From positions 1 through 64,000 of the forward strand of contig CAVMBE010000028.1 of the NCBI GenBank assembly GCA_963674455.1: a stretch of 64,000 nt of DNA, given 5' to 3'. The position numbers were made by a program, and so were the translations under genes. This DNA comes from Lecanosticta acicola (Eukaryota; Ascomycota; Dothideomycetes; Mycosphaerellales; Mycosphaerellaceae). Of this stretch, positions 42,699 to 54,021 are shown piece by piece (the stretch's first letter is position 1; every line of letters starts with the position of its first letter). Under the pieces are notes generated by a model. The model was not told the origin of the DNA. It did not search any database and saw nothing but the letters and a program-made list of their open reading frames with translations.

Positions 42699-44337
42699 AT
42701 GGGCATACGATGGCTCTCGACGCCGCAGAGAATTCTCCCCGTGCTACTGATTTTGATTCTTGTCCTGGTATTTCACCTTCTAGATCAAGTGAGTGAGTGG
42801 ATCCAAGATTGGGAGGAAGAGACATGGCTTACTGATTGTTCGTCCTGGAGTATAGTCGCCGGCGATATTCATTCGAGGAGACGGCACCGACAACGACAAC
42901 GATGACCATGCACAACGGCCGCCGAAAAATCTACATTTCCTGGTACCGGCCTCCAGTTCCAATGCCAATCTTTGCAAACTCATGGTCAGCGCCGCGATTC
43001 TTGCATACCCCAGTCCAGCGATCTTGAATTGGGATGCGCCTTTCGATGACCCGAATCTGGTCGAAGCAGGATCGCACGTGGCCAAAATCACAGGCGCTCA
43101 CGAGTATCTTCAGAACTTGGATGCCAGTCATGACGAAGATATCGTCTTGATGGTGGATGGCCATGATGTGTGGATGCAACTCCGACCCCAGGTATTGATC
43201 GATCGCTTCCATGAGATCAATCGGCAAGCGGATGCGAGGACACGCAAAGAGTTGGGCAAGCGAGTGGTACAGAGACATGGGTTGAAGCAGAAGATTGTGA
43301 TGGGATCTCAAAAGGGATGTTGGCCCTGGACTTTCAACGATCCACCCTGCTATGCGGTTCCAACATCGCCCCTGCCGGAGGATGTATATGGACCGGAAAC
43401 GGATACGGAGATTAAAGATGGCTTGAGCCCCTACCAGAAGTATAGCCAGCGATTCCTCAACTCCGGAGTAATGGTGGGCGAACTAGGTGCCATGCGCAAG
43501 CTGTTTGCCCAAGCGATGGAACAGTTGAAAGCAGAACCGAACATCGGGAGTGATCAGTACATCTTCTCCCATATCCTAGGCGATCAACAAATCTATCGCG
43601 AAACTCTACTCAACAATATTCCGCAAACAATCAGGAAGTACAAACAATGGAACAAAGAACTCTCCCCGTCCGACGAAAGAATCCGCACCCATCTCCACGA
43701 AGTCCGCGAAAAGGCAGCAGCAAGAGGGGACAAATCCTTCGAATTCGGAATCGGAGTAGACCATACTTCCCTCCTAGGCCTCGACACCGTCTTCGCGGAA
43801 GACGACACAGAATGGCTCCATTTCAACGACAGCTATCAGCTCTCCCTCGCCCAGCAAGAGAAACAACTCCCCTCGACTTCAAACCCTCTCTCCCTCAACA
43901 AGGACATCCAACATTCCCTCCCACCCTTCTGGACCTTCACCACGGAACCTTTCCTCCCCTCCCGCAAGCACCCCTGGTCCCAAACCCCTCTCTTCACAAA
44001 CATCTACACAGGCATCACACCCGCCGCTATCCACCACAACGCTCACCGTGGCGATCGCGAGACTCTACGGGAAACATGGTGGGACAAGACGTGGTATTTC
44101 CCCCATCTGAGGACCCTCTACGACGTGGCCATGTATACTCCCACATTACCCGTCGCTTTCAGCAACGGGAGAGAATGGTGGCCCTACGAGACCTGGAAAG
44201 GCGGAGGCCGGAATGGGATTTCGGGGCCGGGGAATTCCAGTCCCGGGGCTTGGATTCCTTTCGAAGATCTGTGTGTGGAGCATCATGAGGAGGTGTTCCG
44301 GGATGGGATGGGGCGGTGGAGGAGACCTCAGGGGTAG
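42699..44337 (+). CDS. Type II membrane glycosyltransferase-like protein, copy 2
   Basis: Exons 42699-42788 and 42856-44337 (67-nt intron, GTGAGT...TATAG) give 523 residues. Exon 1 encodes the whole membrane anchor (RILPVLLILILVLVFHLLDQ); exon 2 the lumenal domain. Motifs parallel copy 1: LHFLVPASSSNANLCKLMVS, D-G-H-D in VLMVDGHDVWMQLRP (Asp131), CWPWTFNDPPCYAVP, FLNSGVMVGE, GSDQYIFSHILGDQ. It keeps the same Cys and Trp positions but the C-terminal third diverges. Without the 42789-42855 intron the anchor and catalytic domain are out of frame. By analogy it is a Golgi glycosyltransferase-like enzyme with unknown substrate. Confidence 0.78.
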
Positions 44338-44449
44338 GTACCACCACACCCTTTCCTCGTGGTTGTATGTACGATATTTTGCGTGTATGCGGCGGATTGG
44401 GTTCCTTGGATAGGAGGATGCCAAAACTCCTTGGAAGCTGGCTAGGCGT

Positions 44450-44784
44450 CTAGAATGGCGATTCGGCAATGTAGACCAAACTGAGGACATCCTTCTTGAA
44501 ACAACTTCCACCCAATCCAGCAGATGCCTTCAGCATGCGGCTGCCGATGCGATTGTCCTGACCAACGACGCGTGAGATCCCATCGATGTCTGCCCCTAAG
44601 CCGACTGTCTTGGTGGGAGTGTTCACGGCAACAAAGATTAATTGTGCCTCGTCGATAGCTTTGGAGATGTTGGTAGAGAAGTGAAGATTGGGCACGCGGC
44701 CATCGGTTCCATCTCGAGCAACCTTGATCACATGGTCGAGAGCGGGTTCGTAGTCTGGCGCCGATACCTTGCAAGTGTCACGTC
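44450..44784 (-). pseudogene. UDP-glucose 6-dehydrogenase relic with internal deletion
   Basis: An open minus-strand frame joins two distant pieces of UDP-glucose dehydrogenase: the N-terminal NAD-domain edge (DYEPALDHVIKVARDGTDGR; NISKAIDEAQLIFVAVNTPT; KTVGLGAD) and, immediately after, the central-domain segment with the catalytic Cys (IDGISRVVGQDNRIGSRMLK; ASAGLGGSCFKKDVLSLVYI). In the intact enzyme these are separated by roughly 150-200 residues, and the first 40 residues (Rossmann GxGYVG) and C-terminal UDP domain are also absent. It therefore cannot be active. No internal stop or frameshift is present, suggesting a fairly recent deletion or retained transcription. UGDH makes UDP-glucuronate; the neighbours are glycosyltransferase-like genes and a sugar-nucleotide-type transporter. 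Confidence 0.85.
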
Positions 44785-45676
44785 GTCAGTGTCCCCGGAC
44801 GGCGGTGTCTTATGGAGCAAAGCTAGGACAAGGCTAATTAGGCAGATATGAGCGAAGGCGAGGAGCGCAGGAGGCTCTGTCGCCGCGCCATGTGGCCATC
44901 CACGTGCGGACAACCCCAAGACACCGCATACCAATGCCTTCCGGCGCTCCAAGGCGAGTCTTGTCGGCACCAGTGTGAGTCTTGGTAGAGGTTGCCCTCC
45001 GCGGTCTGGACATGTGGAGCGATCTCCGCGGGGCGTCTGTTCTATCGGGGATATTGGATGGGTAGGTCGTCGATTACCAAGCCAAGGCAATCCCAGCACC
45101 GTGAAGTCCCGGGAGCAGCCTGATCATTTTTGTGCCAATGACATGTCGATGGTGGTGAAGTTATGCTGCCGCTCGCTTGGCGGCAAGTGGAGATAGGGTT
45201 GTGGCTATGTGGCTGTGTGGCTGTGTGGCTGTGTGGCTGTGTGGCTGTAGCACTGTGCTAGCGCTGAGCATGGAACCCTGTGGATCAGGCTGATATGCCC
45301 GGGCTTTCGGTTGTAAACCACAACACCGCTTTCTCTTCTCCGCACCTGGTCGACCAGCATGAATAATGAGCCTTGAGAGGAGAGAGGAAAAGAGTTTTCG
45401 CCTCTCCGCGGGCTGCACAATGATGGCCCGACACCTGCAGCCTGTAGTGCACGACGACGCGGACTGCACCAATCTCCGCCAAGATCCGTACATGACACGT
45501 CCCCGACGTAGCCAAGGGCCAGTCTACCGCCGGTCTACCGTTTGCTCGCCCTCTCCGCTCTCTTCCGGGAACAGAATACAGCAAAATTGACTTGTCTAAG
45601 ATCGCTGTAGCTACACAAGTCCTCTTCCTTTCGCCAGGGCTTTCTTCCGGTCCACCCAAGCGACGGGAACGGGAAG
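44785..45676. other. Intergenic region before the transporter
   Basis: About 0.9 kb, with the 8-bp tandem repeat at 45201. No gene recognised. The right part is the transporter promoter and leader. Confidence 0.5.
45201..45248. repeat. 8-bp tandem repeat (GTGGCTGT)6
   Basis: Six tandem copies of GTGGCTGT, the first with one substitution (GTGGCTAT). Confidence 0.9.
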
Positions 45677-46818
45677 ATGGCTCATAACTATGAGAACGAA
45701 AAGCTAGAATGGGATCAGCATCGCGCCTCCTTGACAGACCAATTCTTGCAGGACGAACATGTTGACGAGAAGCACGAGCCGGAACTGGCCGAGACGCCCG
45801 CTCCTGTCGAGTACACAGTCCCGGTTGCCAGGAAACTGCTGTATCTGGGACTGTACTTCATCCTTAACCTGGGTCTAACGTTGTCCAACAAGGCCGTGAT
45901 GCAAAAGGCCAGATTTCCATGGATGCTCACTGTCCTACATACGACCTCGACATCGATTGGTTGTCTGGCCCTGCTAGCGACTGGTCATCTCAGATTGACG
46001 AAGCTGGGCAGCAAGGAGAATCTGATCCTGGTAGCATTCTCTGTGCTCTTCACCATGAACATCGCCATCAGTAACGCCTCCTTGTAAGTACTTTTGAAGG
46101 CTCCATTCAAGCGGCGAGTCAATTACTGACACATCCTCGTAGAGCATTGGTATCAGTGCCATTCCATCAGGTCCTACGATCTACATGCCCGATTGCCACC
46201 ATCTTGATATACCGCGTCCTCTACGCACGAACATACTCTCAACAAACGTACCTGTCAATGATTCCATTGGTTCTTGGAGTCGGACTCGCGACCTACGGTG
46301 ACTACCAGACCAGCCTCATCGGCTTCCTCCTCACCCTCCTCGGCGTCTTCCTTGCTGCTGTCAAGACCGTTGCAAGCAATCGACTCATGACCGGATCCCT
46401 CCAACTATCAGGAATGGAAATTCTCCTCCGCATGTCGCCACTCGCAGTAATGCACTGCCTTCTCATTGCTGCCTTCAACGGAGAGCTCGCAGAGATCCGA
46501 GGCCTGGCAAGCCGCGGCTTCTTCGAGCCCAGACTCCTTGTAGCCATTGTTGGAAACGGCCTCATGGCCTTCCTACTCAACATCGTGTCCTTCCAAACGA
46601 ACAAGGTCGCCGGAGCTCTCACGGTCACAATATGTGGAAACGTGAAGCAATGCTTGACGATCCTACTGGGCATTGTCCTGTTCAACGTAGAAGTCACACC
46701 ATTAAACGGCGTCGGCATGGCGATTGCCGTCTGCGGAGCAGCTTGGTACAGCAAAGTAGAGCTGGCGCGGAAAACCCAACAGCAGAAACCTCTCCCGACG
46801 GGATCGGAACGAGTCTGA
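45677..46818 (+). CDS. TPT/nucleotide-sugar-type transporter (DMT superfamily)
   Basis: Exons 45677-46083 and 46143-46818 (59-nt intron, CTGAC branch site) give 360 residues. A 50-residue acidic cytosolic N-terminus precedes about ten membrane helices of the triose-phosphate/nucleotide-sugar transporter fold (DUF250/TPT). Family blocks: YFILNLGLTLSNKAVM near the first helix, FTMNIAISNASLALVSVPFH, the Lys/Thr-type KTVASNRLMTGSLQLSGMEI, and GNVKQCLTILLGIVLFN in the penultimate helix. Relatives exchange phosphorylated sugars or nucleotide sugars in the Golgi or ER; the substrate of this fungal branch is not assignable from sequence. It neighbours glycosyltransferase-like genes, which favours a Golgi glycosylation role, but only as context. 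Confidence 0.85.
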
Positions 46819-47739
46819 ACGAGTCACATGCATGCATGAGCGGGTTCTACGAATGTCGGAGGAATGAAATTTTGTTGCTTTAGTAGACCACGCATGAGAT
46901 ACCCCATGACCGAGCGTTCGATAGAATAATGCTAAACGAGAAAAGTCCTAGAGATGCTACAACTTCCCACGCCGTGAATGCCCAACCTGTGTGTACAGCA
47001 GACGATAGAGTCGCCGCCACGTATCTGTGCTGCTCCCAATTGGTTACATGAGGTGAGGTGGGTGCCGATCAACATTGATCTGTCCATTCTTCGCAGTCTT
47101 CCGGGATGTTGCCAACCCAGCACTGCCAATCGCTTGCAATGTCTGAGGCAAAGCAAAGCAAAGCAAACAGAACGCTCGATGTACCTACAACCCTAACCAA
47201 CGACACCGCACTCCCTCTAATTCTCCCTCCCCTTCATCAAGTTCCTATACCACGTGCTCGTCTAAAAGTGTGCAAAGCCCTCATCAAGAAACACAACAAC
47301 TTGAAGAGAAACTCCACACCATTCCCATTCCCATTCGCATGCCCACTTTTTGTTTCAGGACAAGCATTCCCTGCCCATTTGCTCCAAGCGAGCGGTGAAA
47401 CGCTGCCACCTCACCCCGTCCAACCCGTCGAGCTCCCAATGGTTCCAACACACACCCACCAGCAGACGACACCGCATCTGCATCTGCATCTTGATCATGA
47501 TCATGACATGACGCAAAAGCACATCCCAAAAGCCAACAACGAGACGCGCAAAAAAGTGCTAACGAAAACAACTGTCGCGGTCCTTGTCTATTAACACCTC
47601 TCCCATCCCATCCCATCCCATTATTATTCCGGTGCAACTCTTCCCACACCCATCCATCACGATTCCCCATCCTCTTGCCGTCCAGTATTCACCGCCCCAA
47701 ATTACCTACCTACAATCACCCTTGCCTGTCCAAGTCACA
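46819..47739. other. Intergenic region after the transporter
   Basis: About 0.9 kb; the right two thirds are C/A- and C/T-rich, like a fungal 5' leader. No supported gene. Confidence 0.45.
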
Positions 47740-48036
47740 ATGCCCTACTACACCAAAACCAAGACCAAAACCACCCTCAAACCCGTCTCCGTCCACACTA
47801 CAATCCGGGAATCCACCTCCCCTCGCTCTCCCCACAAACCCTCCTCCCCATCCTCCTTCGAATCCTACTCCAGATCCACATCCGGACCCTCCAACAGACG
47901 TCCCTTCTTCTCCCTCGGCAGGCAACTCTTCTCCATCCCCCTAGGAGATAACAAACGCGCCTCCATCCGTCCCATCAGACCTCTCGGCCTCAAGAGCCCC
48001 ACCCGTGAGATTTACGTTCGGAGTCGGAGATACTAG
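47740..48036 (+). CDS. Small basic Ser/Pro-rich protein
   Basis: ATG-initiated 98-residue ORF after a pyrimidine-rich leader. The product is Lys/Arg/Ser/Pro-rich (MPYYTKTKTKTTLKPVSVHT; RRPFFSLGRQLFSIPLGDNK), without helix or signal. No family recognised. Support is the start context (CACAATGCC) and leader-like upstream sequence only. Confidence 0.35.
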   Translation: MPYYTKTKTKTTLKPVSVHTTIRESTSPRSPHKPSSPSSFESYSRSTSGPSNRRPFFSLGRQLFSIPLGDNKRASIRPIRPLGLKSPTREIYVRSRRY

Positions 48037-48059
48037 AGAAGGCTCTTCCGCCAATCGCC

Positions 48060-48287
48060 ATGGGTCTGGAAGACTTTGCGAGATTCCTGATGCAATCCTA
48101 CGATCACGGATCCCGCAGCGGCAGTAGTAACGGGGGTGCCATGGCGAAGATTCCTCCTTCGATTTTGGTCATGGCGTTGGTGTACGGCGTTACCTGGCTC
48201 ATGACGAATCAACAACCGAGCAAGCATCGACGGCGACGCAGGAGGCAGAGGGGTGATTGTAGTCAGTGCGGAGAAGGATGGTGGTGA
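48060..48287 (+). CDS. Possible small single-pass membrane protein
   Basis: 75 residues with one hydrophobic stretch (PPSILVMALVYGVTWLM) followed by an Arg-rich tail (KHRRRRRRQRG). It starts 23 bp after the previous ORF. No family recognised; it may be chance. Confidence 0.25.
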   Translation: MGLEDFARFLMQSYDHGSRSGSSNGGAMAKIPPSILVMALVYGVTWLMTNQQPSKHRRRRRRQRGDCSQCGEGWW

Positions 48288-49567
48288 CTTTTGAACGAGG
48301 GCAAGTCTGCAACGTGTGCCGCGAGGGAGGGAGAGGCTGATCGTAAGAAGCAACGACTTTTCTTTTGGTGCAATGATGTCCATTGTAGCGCAGCGAGAGA
48401 GGCAACAGTGTCTGGTTCAGTTGAAAGATTCTTGGTGTTAGGTCAGGAAGTTGAATGAAGTTGTTTTCATCCCGTGATTGCCGTCACGATATTGTCTTTT
48501 GATCGAAGTCTCCAGAGTATTCTTGAAGAGCGATTATCGATAGCGAACAGCGCGTCTACCGCTAGTCATATGGTACAAATCTGTCTTCTTCTTTTCGTAA
48601 TTTTCATCTCGTATCTACTCCTATGCAACACCAAATGATGTCCGACAGTAAGTAGCATTGCGCTAAAGCTCCAGTCGCATCACGGAACTGCCGGCGATCG
48701 ACCGAGGTCAAACATGCCAAAGAGTACTTGGGTCTCGATGATTCGGAAATGGTCGTCCTCGAAACAGGGATTGAAAGATGTCGCACCGTCATCGAGATAC
48801 CAAGAGCTTTGGCCATGCGCAAGTCTCCTTTCTTCCAGAAGTGCCTCTCCGATGCCAAAATGAAAGAGAGCGAAACCGGAGCCGTCGCTTTCCACCGTAT
48901 GTCACGCGCTTGTCAAGTTCCCGCGTATTGAATGTACAACGACAAGCTGCCGCTTTGCGCCGCATATACGGAAGACACAAACTAAACGTCGGCGTCCGTT
49001 TCCGAAAATCTTGAAGCTTGGATCCTCTTCGATCAATGTCTCATGCTTGAGGCGCAGAACGCACTCATAGTTTGCATGTTGCCCTGATCGTAGATTTGGC
49101 CAGACTCTCGGGTCATCTTTAAGCGCGACATCGACTTGGTACGGAAGCACGAAAATCGTAATCACGACATCATCGACCCTTTCGTCGTTGGTAGACTCGT
49201 ACTGAGTCTCCGAGAAATAGATCTGAAGGTTCAAGAGGGTTTCCCCAAATATGCAACAGATAACGATTTCCAGCTCTTGTACCTGAACCATCGAACGCAT
49301 CTCGGCAGATTCGTCCAAAAGCAAACCACCTTCAATCGAGGACCTGGCAGTGGGAAGACAGGGTCACCACTCGAACCATCCGTTCTTCATCCAGATTGAG
49401 CGCGAACACCGAGCATTCGTGGTTTGTGGAATTATGTAGGTGGCTGGGCGGATAATCGCCGCGGAGCATCAGGGCCAGATAAGGTGCGTAGCTATTTGAG
49501 CGTCGGTAGACTTCTCGGACGATAGCTGGTCGAAATCTCCAGATAAGGTAGTACACGACCGGCAAAT
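48288..49567. other. Region with a BTB-like fragment and unassigned coding-like sequence
   Basis: About 1.3 kb. Apart from the fragment listed at 48664, minus-strand 48902-49324 reads as an unusually protein-like frame, but I could not build a gene from it. Confidence 0.3.
48664..48905 (+). pseudogene. BTB/POZ-like fragment
   Basis: The frame reads AKEYLGLDDSEMVVLETGIE, IPRALAMRKSPFFQKCLSDA and KMKESETGAVAFH, resembling the first half of fungal BTB domains (beta strand, helix with 'SpFF', and the following strand). A donor-like GTATGT follows at 48899, but no downstream exon completing the domain was found, and no clear start codon precedes it. Could be an unrecognised exon of a real gene or a relic. 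Confidence 0.3.
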
Positions 49568-50460
49568 TCAAGGTCCAAGTCTTTGCGTGCTGCCAATAGG
49601 TCCAACCGCAACTCCGTTCGCCGCACCTAACGTCCCTATTCCCGGTCCAACGCCCCCATTCCTCGTACTTGGAAGCACTCCATACCTGCCATATGTCTTC
49701 TGATCCACACTTACGTAGTGCGGCAACCTCCCCAACAGATTCAGCTTGCCCTCGATCCACCTCAGTATCTTATCATGCGGTGCCAAAAACTTGATATACC
49801 CCAATCCCCAAAGATATCCCACAGCAGCACCACAGAGGTGTCCCAGCAAGCTCGTATGCGGTACCAAGAAGTTAATGACAAGAATGAGGAAGAGAGGTGT
49901 TGTCCAGGTCGGGATCTTGTAGTCGCCGAGCTGAAAGTATGGGTTCTGTCTGTATGTCTTCATGGCTTCGTTGCAGAGGAGTAGGAAGACCCATACGCTG
50001 GAGCCTACTGCTGCTCCGTTCAAGCGGAAGATGAAACGTTCGAGGATGGTATACATTCCGCCTGGGAGAAGTCCAAAGGGTCCAGTGAAGAGGATGAATG
50101 TCACGACGGTGCCATGTTCGGACTCGAAGCGTTCCAGAAGCGGCAGGAGGGCAACGGAACTGAGGAGATAGTGGAAGATGTCTCGATGGAGGAGAGGGTA
50201 GGTGTTTAGGCGGTACACTGCGGAAACATCAGCTATTCATATTCCTTCCCTCCATTTTGCTTGGTCCCCCTCATACATGTTCTAAAGTTGATCTCTGCGG
50301 GTGTTAAGGCTCCCCATTGGATAATACCCGGGAAAAACCAATGTGTAATGTACAGCGCGGTGATGATGGCTAGCAATCCGCGAGTCGCAAGCGGTAGGCG
50401 GGAGAAGAAGCTTCGTATGCGACGCGCATCGGGCAGATACTGAGAGAAGCTGTTGGCCAT
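49568..50460 (-). CDS. RBD2: Rbd2-type rhomboid protease
   Basis: Exons 50277-50460 and 49568-50217 (59-nt intron, GTATGA, CTGAT branch site, CCGCAG) give 277 residues. About six membrane helices. Rhomboid features: HRDIFHYLLSSVALLPLLER early, the catalytic Ser135 in GAAVGSSVWVF (G-x-S), and His188 in LLGHLCGAAVGYLWGLGYIK; a cytosolic tail of about 75 residues follows. Rbd2 is the Golgi rhomboid that cleaves membrane-bound transcription factors such as SREBP in fungi. The first ATG (50460) is used; an in-frame GTG upstream is ignored. Divergent from GAA1. Confidence 0.9.
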
Positions 50461-50910
50461 GTAATCGAGGAACACGTTGTGCGGTGAGGTGTGGTGTCGG
50501 TTGGTGGGAAGATGTTTCGCAGAACAAAAGTGCCCAAGGCGCTCGGCGTACCAAGGCTTGGCATACTCTGAAGCGGCGCGTTGAAGAGAGTCTCCTCTGT
50601 ATGAGCGGTATTCACCTGGCGCGTATCGACGGCAATCGCATCAAGACCAGACCTGAAGATTCGCCGTGGCAAGCGCTACCGTTTGCACCCAATGCGGGTA
50701 TTCAAGATTGCTTGTGCAATGCGCAGTCTCGTTCGGAAGACAGTCGCTCCAGCCGATGTGCGCCGCGCTAGAGTATACCGAGCCTCCCGTCGTACCTCCA
50801 TACATCGGATCCCTGCTAACTCCGCTAACTGAACTTTGATGGAGTTCGCCATCAATATAAACAACACGTCTCCAATGGATCTCCATTGTGTGCATCGGAT
50901 GTAGACAACC
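50461..50910. promoter_or_regulatory. Divergent promoter of RBD2 and GAA1
   Basis: 450 bp between start codons; no other gene. No specific operator identified. Confidence 0.45.
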
Positions 50911-52958
50911 ATGGCGCTCTGTATGTATGATGATACTGGCTTTCGAAGGAGATGCCTGTGCTGACTGATCTCTTTACTGTGTAGCCGCGCGCCTTTTGAC
51001 CCTCCGACGGTCTCCCATTCTCCTCAAACTCCCACCATACCTCTCCGGCCTCTGTATCCTCATAGGAATCGCATGGCTCCTCATACTGCCTCTGAACGAG
51101 TACTCCCGACAGACATACATCTCCGAAAATGCCATCCTCCCCGGCCAGGTCCACACCTACTTTGGCGGAAGCGAACATAACATCTTTCGGGCATATCGTC
51201 AGGAGGTCTGGTCTTTGGGCCAAAGGCAGAGCGATGATGAAAGAACAGCCGGCCTGTATGACATGATGAGGGATATGGGGTTGAAGACTGCGTATCAGTC
51301 GTACAGCTATCATATCGCCGGACAGACAATCGCTGGAAAGAATGTCTACGGACTTCTTCAAGGACCACGAGCCGATGCGACTGAGGCTATGGTCCTTATT
51401 GCAGCTTGGAGGAACTTTGATGATGAGGTCAACTACTCCGGCGTAGCGCTGGCGTTGACTCTGGCAAGATATTTCAAACGATGGAGCGTCTGGAGCAAGG
51501 ATATAATTCTGCTCGTACCGGATGACAGCACGTATGGACCTGAAGCCTGGGTGTCGGCTTACCACAGCACCTCGACAACTCCAACAACATTACGGAATGT
51601 CTCGGCTTTGCCCATCAAAGCCGGAGCTCTTCAAGGAGCCGTAGCTCTCGATTACCCAGTCGGGCCTTGGGGAAAGCGTTTCAACAAGTTGGACATACTC
51701 TATGACGGCGTCAATGGGGCCTTGCCCAATCTGGACCTGCTGAACACAGCTGTATCCATCGCAAGCGGCCAGATGGGCATTGGATGCAGTCTCCATGGGA
51801 TCGAGGAGCACAGCGACAACTATCAAGACCGTCTCAAATGCCTGGCTCATGGCATCATGACGCAAGCTGCTGGGCATGCTACTGGCCCTCATTCCGCATT
51901 CATGCCCTATCACGTTGACGCAATCACCCTCAAGACGATTGGCGACGGCTGGCACGACGAGATGAGCCTAGGACGTGTCACAGAGAGTGTGTTTCGATCC
52001 ATCAACAACTTGCTGGAACACCTGCATCAGAGCTTCTTCTTTTACATCCTGTTGAACACCAACAGATTCGTCAGCATCGGAAGCTATCTCCCGGCGGCCA
52101 TGCTAGTAGCGGGGAGCTTCACGATCAATGCACTGGCTTTGTGGGTGCTGAGCGGCAAAGGGCCACTTGAGACGCCCGCTGGGTCCAAGGTCAAGCAAGG
52201 CACGAGCGAGAAGCTCAAAGAAAAGGCCGTTGTGACCATCCAGAAAGGCGAGGACGTTACAACAATACCAAGGGCAGAATTGGAGAAAGTGGAGCGAAAG
52301 ATGTTTCTGCCGGCAGTTGTGGTGCTTGCTGTGCATCTAATCAGCTCCGTGCCACTATATACGCTCACTCACATGAGCCAAAATGTGCGTATTATGGTCA
52401 AGGTCGGATATGGAAACCAATGCTGACAGCTTGCAGAGCCTCACTTTCGCTTTCATGGCGATCACAGCCGCAAGCTATCTGCTGCCCGTCTACATCGGCG
52501 TACTGTGCGTCAGATTCTTCGGCGCCAGCTCGCAACAAATTCAAGTCATGCAGTCTTTCTCGCTTCTGTTTGTGGGCGCCACGCTAGCGACATGGGCCAC
52601 CATCAACTTCTCACTCGCCCTCGTAGTTGGCCTTCTTGCGTCCCCGCTCAGCTTCCTCCGTCCCATCAACTTGACTTCTTCGGAGCAGTCCGAGAAAGAA
52701 GACAAGCGCAATGCGGTCCTGAGTCTGGTACTGGGAGGATTCGCTCTGCTCGCGTGGCTTGCCCTGTCACCTCCGATGGTGCTGTACGCGCTTGGCCGGT
52801 ACCTGCAGAAGGACTTCAGCTGGCTTTTATTAGAGATCGCGAAAGGATGGTCAGCCCAGGGTGTATGGAGCAATCTCGTAATATGGAGTGTGTGGTGGCC
52901 GGCGTGGGTACTAGGCGGCGTTGTGCTGTGCAGCGGCGTGGTGAAGAGTTCCCGCTGA
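50911..52958 (+). CDS. GAA1: GAA1, GPI transamidase subunit
   Basis: Exons 50911-50920 (10 nt), 50985-52384, 52437-52958 give 643 residues. The tiny first exon encodes MAL plus one base; splicing gives MALSARLLTLRRSPILLKLP, matching Gaa1 N-termini. One helix (about 24-43, LSGLCILIGIAWLLILPLNE) is followed by a large lumenal domain of the M28-peptidase-like fold (VYGLLQGPRADATEAMVLIA; KDIILLVPDDSTYGPEAW) and about six C-terminal helices. In the ER, GAA1 holds the peptide substrate and GPI lipid in the transamidase complex with Gpi8, Gpi16, Gpi17 and Gab1. Length and topology agree with the family. Confidence 0.93.
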
Positions 52959-53322
52959 GTGGGTAGCCAACAATATTATCCCCAAGATCCTTCGCGAACA
53001 AGAGACTACGGGCGCTTGCGAGGCTGCACAGTACTCTGCAACCTCCAGGAGTTATCCCATGAGTAACGTGATGTTCGCGCTAGCTTCGCGACTTCCATCC
53101 CTCAGGCGTTCGTGCTTCAGGAGGAAGGCGCGACTGCTTGAGTGGACCTCACCTCGACTCCTCAGTCCCGACTTCACATGTCACATGTCACATTCGACCT
53201 TTCGCCTTCACCTCACCTATCCAACGACCTCATCAAACACGGCCCACCTCGGTTTTTGAAGACATACACGTTGCCACTTCGTCAACTGCACCAACAACAT
53301 CCCTCGCAGAACTTCGAGTAAG
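52959..53322. other. Region between GAA1 and HOP2
   Basis: 364 bp, GAA1 3' flank and HOP2 promoter. Nothing else seen. Confidence 0.45.
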
Positions 53323-54021
53323 ATGGCGCCAACCAAGAAGGATGCCACCAAGGCGAAAGAGGCCAAGCTCAGTCCGCAAGAGCAGGCTACGACCATTCTG
53401 AACTACTTGCGTAAGACCAACCGGCCATACAGCGCTACCGACATCAGCGCCAACCTCAAGAACCGGGTCACGAAAACTGCCGCCCAGAAGCTTCTCAAGG
53501 ATATGGAAGAGCGCAAGGATATTGCCGGAGCTGCTAGTGGGAAGCAGCAGGTATACCACGCCTTGCAGGTGAGTTTCCGCCACCTCTCCAGCCGTTAGTG
53601 TTGCTAAGAGTGGGTGCAGCCCGAACTCGAAGAAGACCAAGTCGAGCAGCTTAGGGAAATCGACACCGGCATCGCTCGCCTCCGCGAAGAAACCAACGCA
53701 TTGAAATCCGAGGAGAAAGAACTCCGCGAGACTCTTCGCAAGAGCACCACGCAAATTCCACTCCCGCAGCTCAAGTCCGAAGTTGCTGGACTAGAGAGCC
53801 AGAAGCACGACATCGAGACTCGGCTCACCAAGCTCAAGGGTGGAAACCTGAAACCCATCAGCGCCGAGGAAAAGGCAAAAGTGAACGACTTCTACCGCCG
53901 AGCTCAGAAGTCTCTGGATGCACGCAAGAAGATTCGCTTGGAGTTGTTCAAGACCGTCGAAGAGAGTGTGGGCAAGGAGAAGGGTGTTGAGGTGAAAGAT
54001 GAGCTTGGCCTGGAGTTCTGA
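53323..54021 (+). CDS. HOP2: Hop2/TBPIP meiotic recombination protein
   Basis: Exons 53323-53568 and 53620-54021 (51-nt intron) give 215 residues. Residues about 18-82 form the winged-helix domain (TTILNYLRKTNRPYSATDIS; TAAQKLLKDMEERKDIAGAA; GKQQVYHAL), followed by a leucine-zipper coiled coil (about 85-145) and the Mnd1-binding C-terminal helices (EEKAKVNDFYRRAQKSLDAR). Hop2 pairs with Mnd1 to help Dmc1/Rad51 invade homologous DNA in meiosis. A GT at the nearby CAGCAG|GTATAC is an alternative donor, but the chosen one keeps the conserved VYHALQ. Confidence 0.92.
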
